NCBI GenBank assembly: GCA_017893485.1
Contig: CM030365.1
Coordinates: forward strand, 47,052,458-47,116,457
DNA length: 64,000 nucleotides
From: Hemerocallis citrina
Taxonomy: Eukaryota; Streptophyta; Magnoliopsida; Asparagales; Asphodelaceae
Direction: 5' to 3'
In this document: positions 12,517 through 23,733 of the stretch, piece after piece
Numbering within the stretch: the first letter of the stretch is position 1
Layout of the letters: the number at the start of each line of letters is the position of its first letter
Notes under the pieces: generated by a model
The model's input: the letters and a program-made list of their open reading frames with translations, nothing else
What the model was told of the DNA's origin: nothing
Databases searched by the model: none
Translations under genes and position numbers: made by a program

Positions 12517-12661
12517 CTGAAATAAGAATAAAAAAGTTAGCATCCAGATTATAAGTTGGTTATCAATTATCCATGTGATTCACGGGTTGTACATATTGTT
12601 GAGTCAAATCGGTTAAACCCAAACTAATCAGGATCCAATCCCAAACTAGTTAGAGTCAAAC
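12517..12661 (-). other. Candidate leader intron of element A
   Basis: On the minus strand the donor CCAG|GTTTGA lies at the end of the primer-binding site. The acceptor has a CTAAC branch-point-like motif, a T-rich tract and TTTCAG, 4 nt before the gag ATG. It is 145 nt, against 143 nt in element C. The donor overlaps extended tRNA complementarity, which could also explain its conservation. Confidence 0.5.
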
Positions 12662-12676
12662 CTGGCTCTGATACCA
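12661..12676 (-). other. Element A primer-binding site (tRNA-iMet)
   Basis: The minus strand reads TGGTATCAGAGCCAGG, complementary to the 3' end of plant initiator Met tRNA. It lies 10 nt inside the 5' LTR boundary at 12687. Confidence 0.85.
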
Positions 12677-12686
12677 CTAAAAACCT

Positions 12687-13158
12687 TGTCACGCCCCGCT
12701 TTCTAAAAATACGGAATGTAAGCACGTGACATGGCCCAGCGAATGACTTGCGTATTCATAGGCTGACATCGATTCAACTCAACAATATAAAACAGAAAGT
12801 AAAACAACCACGCATGCAATAAAAGAAGTAATCACATGAATAACAATACTTGGAATTTAAGCATAAATTAACCAACAAAATATCAATCCAACTTCTGGAA
12901 TCAACAATAATAATATTCGGGTCCAAAGCCCACAAATACAAGAATTAACAACATTGTTCAATTATTAAAGTTCTCTAAATTAAAAAATAATTATTAAGCG
13001 GCACAGCATAACAATTCTTTCACCAAAGTTGCTCTCCTAGTCCATCAGGCAAATCTCCTTGATTACCTGTAAGGTGTTCATCTAAAAGAGAGGAAAAATA
13101 TGTCCTTAGAGCAAGTCGTGGACAGCAAGAAGAGAAATAGAGAAACAATGACATTCAC
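12687..13158 (-). repeat. Element A 5' LTR, first piece
   Basis: It begins TGTCACGCCCCGC and aligns with 2924-3398. It is cut at 13158 by element B, whose target duplication TTCAC is 13154-13158. The LTR resumes at 28009. Confidence 0.85.
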
Positions 13159-16100
13159 TATCACGCTCCGCTTCCCAAAAAGAATACGGGATACGGGTAT
13201 TAGACAAAATCCTAGCGAATGATTTTCATCATCCATAAGCTGTTCAAAAATCTTTACAACATATCACAGAAATAATCAGAGTCGGAAGCAAAAGTATCAA
13301 CCAATATGCATAATTGAAACAAGATACCAACAGAAATTACTTGAAATAAAATATATTAATCTCAAATAGTAATGATCTGAATAAGTCAAAATCCTGGGTC
13401 ACATTGCCCAAATACAAGAATAAATCCGAGTATCAAAAATACAATATTGTTCAAAGCAAGAAAACAAGAAATAATGATAACAAGACTCCAGCAACTAGAA
13501 CTTCATGTCACCGATACCATTTGGAACCTGTTCTTCCAAAATCTGCAATTCAACGAATGTAGGAAAGAGGAAAAGAGAAAAACAAGTACCCGTCAATTGC
13601 AAGTTACGGGCCACTTATAATGTAGGATATAAGCACATGGGGAAAACTAACTAGCAACATGGTATAAGCGTGATGTCAACATAAACAACTAGCATGGTAA
13701 TGTGATCAAGTATCATGTAGCATATATCAAGAGTCAAGTAAGCAAGTATCAGGTAAATATGTGTCAAGTATCGAGTATCCAGGTAAACATGTAACATGTA
13801 TCAGGGAACAGGTATACATGTAAACAGGTAATCATGTAACATGTCTCAAGTATCAAATCTCATGTATCATGTAGTCAAGTAGCATGTTCAGATCTCACGT
13901 GTCAAATCGTGTAGTTATTACTATCTAGGTAGCACTTCATGTATCCCACACTGCATGGTTGCTACAACAAACAGTTTCGCTTTAGATTTCAAAGTGGACC
14001 ATAGAGGGCAGTATACTCCGGGATCAGAACAGAAACAGGAAACAGGTTCATGAATCAAAACAGGTACACGAATCATTCGATTCATGCATCAACAGGTTCA
14101 TGAATCAACAGGTAACAGATACATAAACCAACAGGTATCATTCATCAATAGGTAACAGGTACATGAACCAATAGGTATCATGCATCAACAGGTTCATGTA
14201 TCAACATGAATCAAAATGGAAAATACGGGCTCCCTTCCGAGTACACGTTTCTGAATTATCCACTATTAGATCTTTCCCTTAAAACCCCGACTTGGTCATT
14301 TATTATTATAATCAGACATGCATGTATGTATCGCAAAACAAAGCAAGGATAACAGGGTATAAACATGTATCAGGTTCAGGGTGCAAGATAAACAAGTACA
14401 GGTACAAGATAACACATAACAGGGTAAAACAACTAGTTTTCTAATTCAGGAGAGCAAGACAGTATTGTACTAAAACAGTGATTTCCGCTACTACAAACAT
14501 CCAAATCTAGATCCGTCGAAGGATCTGGAAAATAGACTCCTACATGAATCTAGCGAATATAAATAAGTCATACAGTAATTCACAACATCATAACTCAAAA
14601 CAGATTTGAAAACAGAAAACATGTTCAGTCATAAATATGGAAAACGAATTCTCAATCAGGAAAACTGCATCAAAACCTCTCAAATAAATTTAGGAAAAAT
14701 CTGGGATATTACACTATATGTCTAGCATCAAAATATAAAGTTTCATAATATTCCAGTAAAATTAGTTTAGTCATCAAAAATAAGAAAACATCAAGAAACG
14801 ACACTTTGGAAAATCTGGAAGTCCCAACACTACTGTACGAAAACTGAGATATCTCACAACCAGTGAAACGAAATCCAAATCTGCCAAAGGGAGGTGAAAA
14901 TAGATAAAATATACTTTCCTATTTCACAAACAATTTTCATACAGTATAAGTAATCATAGTGAAAATAGGATTCTTTACAAAACAGCGAGCAAAATACAGC
15001 ATGTATAGATTTTAGAAACGAGCATGAAACATCACATAAAACTTATCAATAAAATTCGCCAAAATTCTGGGTAATTCCTAACTTAATAAAGAAACACTGA
15101 CCAAATTTTCAAATCAACATAATATGTACAGCATGGTTCTTAAAAATCGTTTGTTATCAAAATTACCGAAAAACATAATCTGGAAAAGATCGACACCTCT
15201 GTACTAAAACTGTCATAACTCAGTCATACGAAATCACAATCAAACAAGGTCAGAGGGGTTTGAAAATAGACGAAATTATCTAAAACTCATATTTTATACC
15301 GAACAGTAGAAAACAGCAAATGAAACAGAACAGTGCCAAAAATACAGATTTTTCTCCTTCAAACAAAATCAACATAGATTCAAGAAAATTGATCCAAACA
15401 CATCCAAACTTGAAATAAAGTCTACCAAGTGTCTAAACATCATGAATTAGGGTATCTAACATATCCACGCCAAGTATTTCACATGGATCTCAACCAAAAC
15501 ACGAATTCTTGCACAAGTCTCACATACATGATCAAAAATCAAGAACGGATGAATCCTAGGTTAATTCATGTCCATATTGTGTCGTGAGTCATCTATAATT
15601 AAATTTTCACAATTGAGATGAAACCCATCAAGGAAAACACAAACAAGAGTCGTCTCTAGAACCAACTACACTATAGGTGAACTTTTTGACTTGTATCAAA
15701 CAAATGAATTGGAGTACAAGTTACTTGTCTGAGAGACGACGAATCCAACAGAACAAAGAGCAAGAATAACGGGAACATATTTCTGGGCACGAACTCAATA
15801 GCAACGAATCATGAACGAGATTATCACAAACAACGATCACGATCGCAATCACGAAACTAAGCACGGATCTCGATATGGATCAAGATCGGATAATCGAACA
15901 GCTATCAAACAAGAGATCAAGATGATGCAGATCCGACGGCTAGCAATCAAAGATCAAGATCGAACGTCCCAAAACAAAGATGATCAAGAACCAAGATCAA
16001 TCGCACGGTCCACGATAAAAGATGATCCCACACAACTAACAACCAGCAACCATCAATCGGCTGCACTGCCTGGCGACTGGCGGTGGCCAAAGGGGCGGCA

Positions 16101-16163
16101 CACGGTAGGGGGAGTACCGGCAGGGTTGGCAGCGAGACAGAGGACAGGGGGCTGCAGTTGGGG

Positions 16164-16168
16164 GAAGG
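16164..16168 (+). other. Target-site duplication of element T, left
   Basis: GAAGG, repeated perfectly at 27157-27161 directly after the 3' LTR. Confidence 0.9.
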
Positions 16169-16726
16169 TGTAATACCCTGATTTTTCAATTAATGAGAAA
16201 TTATTTATTTTGCACGTGTTGTGCACGTGCAATATTTTTTTGGATTATTTTATCATGATGTGTATGTTTAAATATAATTTTCTCAAATTATTTTAGTACA
16301 AAAAGCCTTCTTTAAAAGCCTTATTTGATTTAACTAAAAAGCCTTTTCTTTAAAAAGCCCAAAAGCATTTTTTTTAATTATTTTTATAAAATTATTTTGG
16401 CCCAAAAAGAAAGCCCATGAATTAATTTATTTTAATTAAACTTGTCATGTAGAAGACTTTTTTTAAACAAAATTATTTTTATACAATTTTAGAATGTACA
16501 AATTTGGCCTAGTTGCATGCACGTGCACTACACGTACACGTGAATTGCACATTTCTTTTGCTTGGCCGGGTAGCATTCTTTTGGAGGGAAAGTTGAATTT
16601 TTGGTGTGGAGAACATGGGGGTAGTTTCAAGGAGGTGGGTAGTTTTCCTAACTCCTACTTGAATCTAAGCCTTTCATTTTGCAACCACCAAGATGATCTT
16701 AGCCCTCCATTCCCCTCATTTTTTAG

Positions 16727-16734
16727 TATAAATA
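16727..16734 (+). promoter_or_regulatory. Element T LTR TATA box
   Basis: TATAAATA, followed by ACCCCC and about 35 nt later a plausible start region. It is the likely core promoter for the genomic RNA. The copy in the 3' LTR is at 24292-24299. Confidence 0.6.
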
Positions 16735-17834
16735 CCCCCTTTCTCATGGCTAATTTTTCATATGCAAAGTGTAATTTCTAAAGCTATAGTAATATATTGT
16801 GAGAGTTATAAAAGATAAGAGAGTGTGTGGTTCTTTGGTTGCTTGGAGCTTTCGGCCAAGGAGGGAAGCATTCGGCTAGGGTAGCAATCGGCCAAGGAGG
16901 GAAGCTTTCGGCTAGGGCTTGGGAGCTTGGAAGTGGTGCACTCTTTTGGCTAGGAGGAGGTGTTCTCATCTACTAGGGCTTATTGCTTTTGTGTTCTCTC
17001 CATTAAGGTGGGTAAAACAATTCATGTTTCTAATATAGGGTTCATGCTAGTTATATTGATAACACTATACATGGAAAATACTAATAAGAGACCACTCTAA
17101 TTAAAAAGTAGTATGTGAATGGCTTAGAATGATGTGATTAATTGTGTATGTGAATTGCTTGCATGAAATTATACCATATGAAGCACTTTCTATGATTACT
17201 TAGTTTAATTGAATAATGATGCAATGTGATTAGCATGAGGTGTGAAAATCTTTATTAATTACTTGCAAATTGTGTGGTTGAGACATGACAATTGATAAAG
17301 ATAATACCACTATGGAATTTGAATAGAAAAGTATATTGAATGCTTTGAATTCATGTGTAGAAGTGGCATAAATGAACCAAAGAATTGCTTGTTGTCATCA
17401 ATTTAGAAATATACCAAACTTAGTAATTGTTGAGTTTCACCTATTCATGTGCTATATGAATTCTTTGGCTAGTATGAGTATGGGAAAATCCAAGTTGTAT
17501 TGTGTTGTGAATGTAGCTTAATAACCAGTAAATTATCATGGAAAATTTTGGGATAAAAGAGAGATTAGAAGATCAATCGATTCTTTTCAATGTCGAAAAT
17601 AAAAGATTTGCTAGTTTTAATTAAAATAATTAATTTGGGTGGAGAAAATGTGTTTTTAGTACAAAAATTTATTTTTACACTTACTGTTTTGAAGATGGAA
17701 TAAAGAAGATTAAATCTGGAATTTTTCAGTGGTTTATATAAAGGCAATATGAATCAAATTGTTTTGAACATCGAGTTGATTTCTAAAAACAGTGTGAATA
17801 TGAGTCTAATGGGTTTTAACCCATACTGTGACAA

Positions 17835-18060
17835 CCTGAGCCAGTGGCTCAGGCGGTCGGTGACTCAGTTCGGTTTCCCCGAGCGGTGTGGTTCGAAACC
17901 CGGCCTCCCCATCTTTTTAATTGACTGTGTATATATATATATGAACAGCGAAGTGATAGCATATATACTTAATCGCCCTCTTCTAATCGCTAGCACCGAT
18001 TGGCCTATCGGCGGGTGCTCTGGCCTTCTTCTCTACTGTGCTGGGTTCGAATCCTTCCCC
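17835..18060 (+). promoter_or_regulatory. tRNA-like Pol III promoter modules in LTR
   Basis: A perfect 8-bp hairpin (17835-17853) overlaps an A-box-like TGGCTCAGGCGG at 17845-17856. A perfect B box GGTTCGAAACC follows at 17890-17900 and a T5 run near 17914. A second B box GGTTCGAATCC lies at 18044-18054, after a strong hairpin (17992-18019). The copy is at 25400-25625. The layout resembles a tRNA or SINE head with an internal Pol III promoter, but no complete tRNA cloverleaf can be drawn. Confidence 0.45.
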
Positions 18061-18792
18061 TAGCACTTAGGGAAAAATATTTTTTTGTGAGATTTTGATG
18101 TCCAAAAAATGTGAGAAAAATATGGTAATTTTCATAAAAATACAAGGAATTTTATGGGATTGGTTTGGGTATTATTTGAAGAAAATATAATATAGTTTGT
18201 GAACAAATAGTATAGTAAAGCTATGGTTCTAAAATACATACTTATGAAAATTTACACTTTATAAGGATATATTGAAATGAATTTATTTTGTGGTGTGACA
18301 TGATATTATCAATTTTCACTTGAGGATATTGTGCAAAATGTAAAGTATGGGTGTTTAATTATAAGTGCATGAGTGCATTGTATGATATTGGAAATTTAGA
18401 AATCATGTTGATGAAATTGTTGGCCATGAATATGAATTTTTATGAGTTATAAGTATTCACTATGGACTTGTGAACAAAGAGCAATCATGAATAAGAAAGA
18501 ATATGAAATTGTGACATGAAAGTGGTTATGACTTAAAGATTGTGAAATGAAATTTGAAATAGAGTAGCTAAGTCTCCCCGGCATTGAGAAAGATGAATTG
18601 AATTGAAATTAGACCAAGGTTGGTCATGTTGAAACAAATGAATAAGTCCGGTTGATGGAGAGGCTAACTCTAGTGATTATTTTGTTCATGATTTTTAAAT
18701 AAAACTAAGGACTAGTACATAGTGGAGATGTGATGAAAGTAGAAGAAAAACACGAGTATGAGGGCCAACGGATAGCGGTGTGAGAGCGATTC

Positions 18793-18965
18793 ACAGGTTG
18801 CCTGCTTGATGCGTCAAGACAGTGCGTGGGCGCTACTCCGGAATTATCGTCCCGGTGGCGACGCTCGTGGGATGTTCGAGTGGCTATGGGTGGTGCCATT
18901 GTTCCATGGCGGAGGCTGAATTGTCCATAGGTTGCCTGCTCGATGCGTCGTGACAGTGCGTGGGA
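18793..18965 (+). repeat. Imperfect 37-bp direct repeat in element T LTR
   Basis: GGTTGCCTGCTTGATGCGTC...CAGTGCGTGGG occurs near 18795 and again, slightly changed, near 18930. The region is much more GC-rich than the rest of the LTR. The same pair lies at 26358-26530. Confidence 0.7.
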
Positions 18966-19594
18966 TTCCCCTCCAGGCTGCCTGGACATGGGCTCATAGA
19001 TCATAGGACATCTAAGACACTACCGTAGTTACAGTAGTAGTTTAAGGCATAACGGGGGATTGAACCCTATAAAGATGAAGAACGAATAAGGGCTTGCCCT
19101 CGGACCTATGTAGTATGGGATGCATAGAATCCGAACAAGTGTGCATTAGCGTCATGTAACATAATTAACTGCATTAAGGACTAAGTGCACAATCACAACA
19201 CGACATCAATAGGGTAGTCCCTTTAGTTTGAAATGTGACAAGTTTGTGTTTGCTAAATATGAATTGTTAAGTTATACTATTTCCGGCAAGCGAGGACGGC
19301 CGTGTATAATGATCGTCGGTTGAATAAACTGACGTACCCACAGTCTAACATGCAGGTAAATGTCATGCTAAAGATTAAAGAAGATTTGGATGCTTAAAGA
19401 TTTTATCAAGCTGTTATACTTGTATTTAATTGTTGTATTTTATTTCCGCTGTGCAAAAGAAAGATGTAAATTTGATGTAAACTCTGATGTATGATGAAAA
19501 GTTTTTATTTCCCTGTAAAAGTGTACTAAGAAAGTGAAAAGATCCTGTAGAACATCTCGAATTCAGTGTATTTGGGATTCGGGGCGTTACAGAG

Positions 19595-19611
19595 TGGTAT
19601 TAGAGCCACGC
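19595..19611 (+). other. Element T primer-binding site
   Basis: TGGTATTAGAGCCACGC starts 3 nt after the 5' LTR. It matches initiator-Met tRNA complementarity except for T in place of C at the seventh base and two changes near its end. Confidence 0.75.
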
Positions 19612-19760
19612 TTTCTACACTTTCACACTTGTACAAATTTATAGGGAACGACACCCTAGAAGTGGACATTAGAGTGTGTGTTTGAATCTAGAGATTTAAA
19701 TGTAAGTGACTTACATTTGTGTTGCTCTGAGATTTATGCTTTCTCCTCTCTATTTCTAAG

Positions 19761-20186
19761 ATGGCTGATCACTTCGACCCTGCTGGAGGCGACGACTGGC
19801 ACATCATTGAGGAAGAGTACCATCCTGGACAGGCAGATTCCGAGGACGAGTACTACCCTGGACAAGCTGATTCTGATGATGAGGAGTACCCTGAATCCCG
19901 AGAGATCACCCCACCTCCGGATTCATCTGATGATTCTTCTTCCGACGAAGAGGAAGTACCAGTTCCCAGTGGTCTTGTGACTTCTCTTCAGAGGCAAGTG
20001 GAAACCCTGAAGGAGAGAGTTGGATTGTTGGAGGCTCAGCTGGAGAAGCGGAAGGCCGACTATTCTGTTCTTAGCCATCGGATTTGGGAACTTGAGAAGA
20101 AAAAGAACCTAACTGATGTGCTGAAGGATGAGGTTGATGAACTGCGGGAAGAACTTCGAGCAGCGAAGAGGACCCGTAGGAGTTAG
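19761..20186 (+). CDS. Acidic coiled-coil ORF in place of gag (141 aa)
   Basis: I do not recognise a family. The start is the first ATG after a pyrimidine-rich tract ending TTTCTAAG. Residues 1-68 are very acidic and carry two near copies of a Y-x-P-G-Q-A-D-S-x-D unit (about residues 20-40), followed by a Ser/Asp/Glu run. Residues 72-135 show heptad leucines and charged residues typical of a coiled coil. The C-terminus is basic (KRTRRS). There are no cysteines, so no zinc knuckle, and no capsid motif. It ends at TAG (20184-20186). The same frame then continues through 26 sense codons to TGA (20265-20267) and into pol. It may supply an oligomerising or RNA/chromatin tethering function, or be a remnant; this is inference. 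Confidence 0.65.
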   Translation: MADHFDPAGGDDWHIIEEEYHPGQADSEDEYYPGQADSDDEEYPESREITPPPDSSDDSSSDEEEVPVPSGLVTSLQRQVETLKERVGLLEAQLEKRKADYSVLSHRIWELEKKKNLTDVLKDEVDELREELRAAKRTRRS

Positions 20187-20267
20187 AGTGTTGTAGCTTC
20201 TGTTTCTTTCCGTTCTGATGTCAAAAATGTTTTTAAATTCGAATGTATAAAGTTTGAAATTCAATGA

Positions 20268-23200
20268 AATGGAAATATTGACTTGAAAATTCATGTCTCA
20301 TACTTCGAATTTGATGGACCTTTTACATCGGAATATGGAATTAAAGCTGTCGTATTGTTTGATACTGGATCCTCTCATACTTTTGTGTCTTCAAAGTTTG
20401 CTAAAGTGTTGGGAGTTGAACCGAAGATTTTCCCAGGCAAGATCTTATCAGTAGCTACTCCGTCAGGGGAAACTTTAACCACTGATCGGTATTATGCTGA
20501 TTGTGAGATTGTGATTTGGGATAGAATCTTTGGCATTGATCTGATCGAACTGACTATCTTGGGAGTCGATGTTATCATTGGCATTGATTGGATGTCGGTG
20601 TACAGTGCGAGCATCGAGTGTAAGGCCAAGACGGTGACAGTGAAGGCTCCAGGTGGACCTGAAGTCGTGTTCCAAGGGAAGCGGAAGTGTTCTAAGCTGG
20701 TGGCAACTATCCGCAAGGAAGAGACTCCTGTGGAAGTGCAAGGGATTCCTGTGGTTCGGGACTATCCGACTGTGTTCTTGGAAGATTTTCCTGGGTTACC
20801 TCCGCATCGTGATGTAGAGTTTAGCATCACTGTTCAACCGGGGAGTGCACCCATTTCTAAGGCACCTTATAGGATGGCTCCAGTGGAACAGGATGAGGTG
20901 AAACGGCAGATTGAGGAACTATTGGGAAAAGGCTTTATTCAACCTAGTGCGTCACCTTGGGGAGCACCAGTGCTTTTGGTAAAGAAGAAGGATGGATCGA
21001 TGAGAATGTGCATCGATTACCGGGAGCTGAATAAGGTCACTGTTCAGAATAAGTATCCGATTCCTCGAATCGATGACTTGTTCGATCGTCTGCAAGGAGC
21101 AGCTGTATTCTCCAAAATAGATCTTCGATCAGGTTACCACCAAGTTCGAGTGAAAGCTGAAGATGTGCATAAGACTGCATTTAGAACTCGGCATGGGCAT
21201 TACGAATTCTTAGTTATGCCATTCGGAGTGACGAATGCACCTGCAATCTTCATGGACTTGATGAACAGAGTTCTGAGGCCGTTTATTGATTCTTTCGTCG
21301 TGGTGTTTATCGACGATATTCTCGTGTACTCCAAGTCTGAGGAGGAGCACACTGAGCATCTGGCAGCAGTTTTGCAGAAGTTGGAAGAGCAGCAGTTGTA
21401 TGCCAAGTTATCCAAGTGTGATTTCTGGAAATCTGAAGTGGCATTCCTAGGTCACATCCTTTCTAAGGAGGGAGTGGCAACTGACCCTCAGAAGATAGAG
21501 GCGGTGAGAGACTGGGCAAGGCCTACTACAGTGAAGGAAGTCAGAAGTTTCCTTGGGATGACTGGGTACTATCGGAGATTCATTCAAGGTTATGCTCAAA
21601 TAGCTGTACCGCTTACAGGGCTGACCAAGAAGAATGTGAGCTTCAAGTGGACCGAGCAATGTGAGGCGAGTTTTCAGGAGTTGAAAGATAGACTGACTAC
21701 TGCACCTATCCTGGCTTTGCCTAGAGCTGGTGTTGAGTATGACGTTTATAGCGATGCTTCACATCGGGGGCTTGGTTGTGTCTTAATGCAAGAAGGAAGA
21801 GTAATCGCTTATGGGTCTAGGCAACTACGACCGCATGAGAAAAATTATCCGACTCATGATCTGGAGTTGGCTGCGATTATCTTTGCTTTGAAGCAATGGA
21901 GGCACTACGTGTACGGTGAGAAGTTGAATATGTACACGGATCACAAGAGCTTGAAGTATATATATCAGCAGAGGGATCTCAATCTGAGGCAGCGGAGATG
22001 GTTGGAAGTGCTCGAGGATATGCGACCTGAGATCAAGTATCATCCTGGAAAAGCTAATGTTGTGGCGGATGCACTTAGCCGCAAGAGCAGTTTGGCCTGT
22101 TTGATTACAACTCAGAGGCATCTGATTGAGGAGCTGGACCGAGCTGGGATTGAAGTTGTCTTGCAAGGATTGGGAGCATCTTTGGCTCAGTTGAGGCTTC
22201 AGCCTACTTTGAATGCAAGGATCATTGCAAGTCAGGAAGTTGATGCTGATATTCTGGAGATGAAGGAGCAGGTTGGTGCTGGCAGGTTGCCCGGATTTCA
22301 GACCAGGGATGGAGTGCTGTGGTTCGGAGACAGGCTGTGCGTTCCAAATCAGGGGGACCTGAAAGAGAGTATTCTTCAGGAGGCGCATGCTACTCTTCTG
22401 TCTGTACATCCTGGGAGTACTAAGATGTACAAGGACATCAAACAGCATTTCTGGTGGTCAGGTTTGAAGCGGGATGTGGCTGAATTTGTCGCGAAGTGTG
22501 AGGTTTGTCAGCAAGTCAAAGCCGAAAATCAGAGACCCGGAGGTCTATTACAGCCGTTACCTATTCCGGAATGGAAGTGGGATAACATCAGTATGGATTT
22601 CATTACGGGATTGCCTAAGAGTCCTAAAGGCAATGATGCAATTTGGGTTATAGTCGATCGACTTACCAAGTCCGCTCACTTTTTGGCGATGAAACTCACT
22701 GCTTCGATGGACAAGTTGGCTGAGATGTATGTTGGTGAGATTGTCCGACTTCATGGCGTTCCTTCGACCATTGTGTCTGATCGAGATGCGCGGTTTACTT
22801 CGCTTTTTTGGAGGAGTCTTCAGGCAGCTTTGGGTACCAAGACGGATTTCAGCACTGCTTTTCATCCGCAAACCGATGGGCAGACCGAGAGAGTCAATCG
22901 TATTCTTGAGGATATGCTGCGGTGTTGCATACTAGACTTTGGAGGCAGTTGGGAAAGGCATTTACCTTTGGTGGAGTTTGCCTACAACAACAGTTTTCAG
23001 GCCAGTATTGGGATGGCGCCGTACGAAGCTCTGTATGGCAGGAAGTGCAGGACTCCTGTTTGTTGGTATGAAGTTGGGGAGCGTCAGTTGTTTGGTCCTG
23101 AGCTTGTGCAACTGACTTCTGAGAAGATTGATCTGATCAGGAAAAGGTTGGTGGAAGCTCAGAGCAGGCAGAAAAGCTATGCAGACAACCGGAGAAGGGA

Positions 23201-23633
23201 CCTTGAGTTTGAGGTTGGTGACTTCGTCTTTCTGAAGGTATCACCCAGTAAAGGTGTGGTTCGTTTTGGCAAAGGCGGGAAGTTAGCCCCGAGGTTTATA
23301 GGCCCGTATAAGATATTGAAAAGGATCGGGAAAACTGCTTACCGGCTTGAATTACCGGAAGAGTTGTCTCAGGTGCACAATGTCTTTCATGTGTCTATGC
23401 TGAGAGGTTATATTCCGGACCCGAGTCATCATTTGCCTGAAGTGCCGGAAGGTTTGCAGTTAGACCTGAATTACATCGAGTCTCCTGTTGAGATTGTTGA
23501 CCGAAGGGAGAAAGTCTTGAGGAATAAGACGATACCGATGGTCAAGGTAGTCTGGAGAAACCACTTGGTTGAAGAGGCTACTTGGGAATCTGAGGAGAGG
23601 ATGTTGAAGGACTATCCTGAGTTTTTTGCTTGA
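20268..23633 (+). CDS. pol: Element T pol polyprotein (protease-RT-RNase H-integrase-chromodomain)
   Basis: The frame opens after TGA at 20265-20267 and runs 1122 codons with no break. Counting from the TTG codon at 20283 it has 1116 residues. Aspartic protease: DTG at 27-29. RT: FIDD at 342-345, with the LPxP-type PIPRIDDLF before it. RNase H acidic residues: D491, E528, D553, D596. Integrase finger: H702, H709, C739, C742. Integrase core: D772, D833, E869 with DD35E spacing. Chromodomain: about 1068-1113. All catalytic residues I can check are present. There is no ATG near the protease start, so expression needs readthrough, splicing or another device. It copies and integrates element RNA, but no Gag is encoded beside it. 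Confidence 0.93.
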   Translation, partial: NGNIDLKIHVSYFEFDGPFTSEYGIKAVVLFDTGSSHTFVSSKFAKVLGVEPKIFPGKILSVATPSGETLTTDRYYADCEIVIWDRIFGIDLIELTILGVDVIIGIDWMSVYSASIECKAKTVTVKAPGGPEVVFQGKRKCSKLVATIRKEETPVEVQGIPVVRDYPTVFLEDFPGLPPHRDVEFSITVQPGSAPISKAPYRMAPVEQDEVKRQIEELLGKGFIQPSASPWGAPVLLVKKKDGSMRMCIDYRELNKVTVQNKYPIPRIDDLFDRLQGAAVFSKIDLRSGYHQVRVKAEDVHKTAFRTRHGHYEFLVMPFGVTNAPAIFMDLMNRVLRPFIDSFVVVFIDDILVYSKSEEEHTEHLAAVLQKLEEQQLYAKLSKCDFWKSEVAFLGHILSKEGVATDPQKIEAVRDWARPTTVKEVRSFLGMTGYYRRFIQGYAQIAVPLTGLTKKNVSFKWTEQCEASFQELKDRLTTAPILALPRAGVEYDVYSDASHRGLGCVLMQEGRVIAYGSRQLRPHEKNYPTHDLELAAIIFALKQWRHYVYGEKLNMYTDHKSLKYIYQQRDLNLRQRRWLEVLEDMRPEIKYHPGKANVVADALSRKSSLACLITTQRHLIEELDRAGIEVVLQGLGASLAQLRLQPTLNARIIASQEVDADILEMKEQVGAGRLPGFQTRDGVLWFGDRLCVPNQGDLKESILQEAHATLLSVHPGSTKMYKDIKQHFWWSGLKRDVAEFVAKCEVCQQVKAENQRPGGLLQPLPIPEWKWDNISMDFITGLPKSPKGNDAIWVIVDRLTKSAHFLAMKLTASMDKLAEMYVGEIVRLHGVPSTIVSDRDARFTSLFWRSLQAALGTKTDFSTAFHPQTDGQTERVNRILEDMLRCCILDFGGSWERHLPLVEFAYNNSFQASIGMAPYEALYGRKCRTPVCWYEVGERQLFGPELVQLTSEKIDLIRKRLVEAQSRQKSYADNRRRDLEFEVGDFVFLKVSPSKGVVRFGKGGKLAPRFIGPYKILKRIGKTAYRLELPEELSQVHNVFHVSMLRGYIPDPSHHLPEVPEGLQLDLNYIESPVEIVDRREKVLRNKTIPMVKVVWRNHLVEEATWESEERMLKDYPEFFA

Positions 23634-23717
23634 TTGTATTTTTGTATCTTTATTTCTTGTTGAGTGTGTTGTATTTTGTTTTCTCGCTCTTGATTGTAGT
23701 TCCGGGGACGGAACTAT

Positions 23718-23730
23718 TCTAAGGAGGGAG
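23718..23730 (+). other. Element T polypurine tract
   Basis: AAGGAGGGAG lies 3 nt before the 3' LTR, where plus-strand priming is expected. Confidence 0.75.
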
Positions 23731-23733
23731 TGC

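Larger units (their letters stand above)
16169..19591 (+). repeat. Element T 5' LTR
   Basis: 3423 bp, TGTAATACCC to GGGGCGTTACA. It holds a TATA box (16727-16734), two tRNA-like modules (17835-18060) and a GC-rich block with a 37-bp segment present twice (about 18793 and 18928). ORFs of 60-104 codons within it recur identically or almost so in the 3' LTR because the LTRs are near identical. None has recognisable domains. Confidence 0.95.

Noticed and set aside
17749..18063. 104-codon ORF present in both LTRs of element T
   Set aside because: Its identity in the two LTRs is due to their recent duplication. The frame runs across tRNA-like motifs and a (TA)n run and has no domain.
20475..22871. 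Long minus-strand ORFs opposite the element T pol (up to 207 codons)
   Set aside because: They are shadows of the pol reading frame without any domain of their own.
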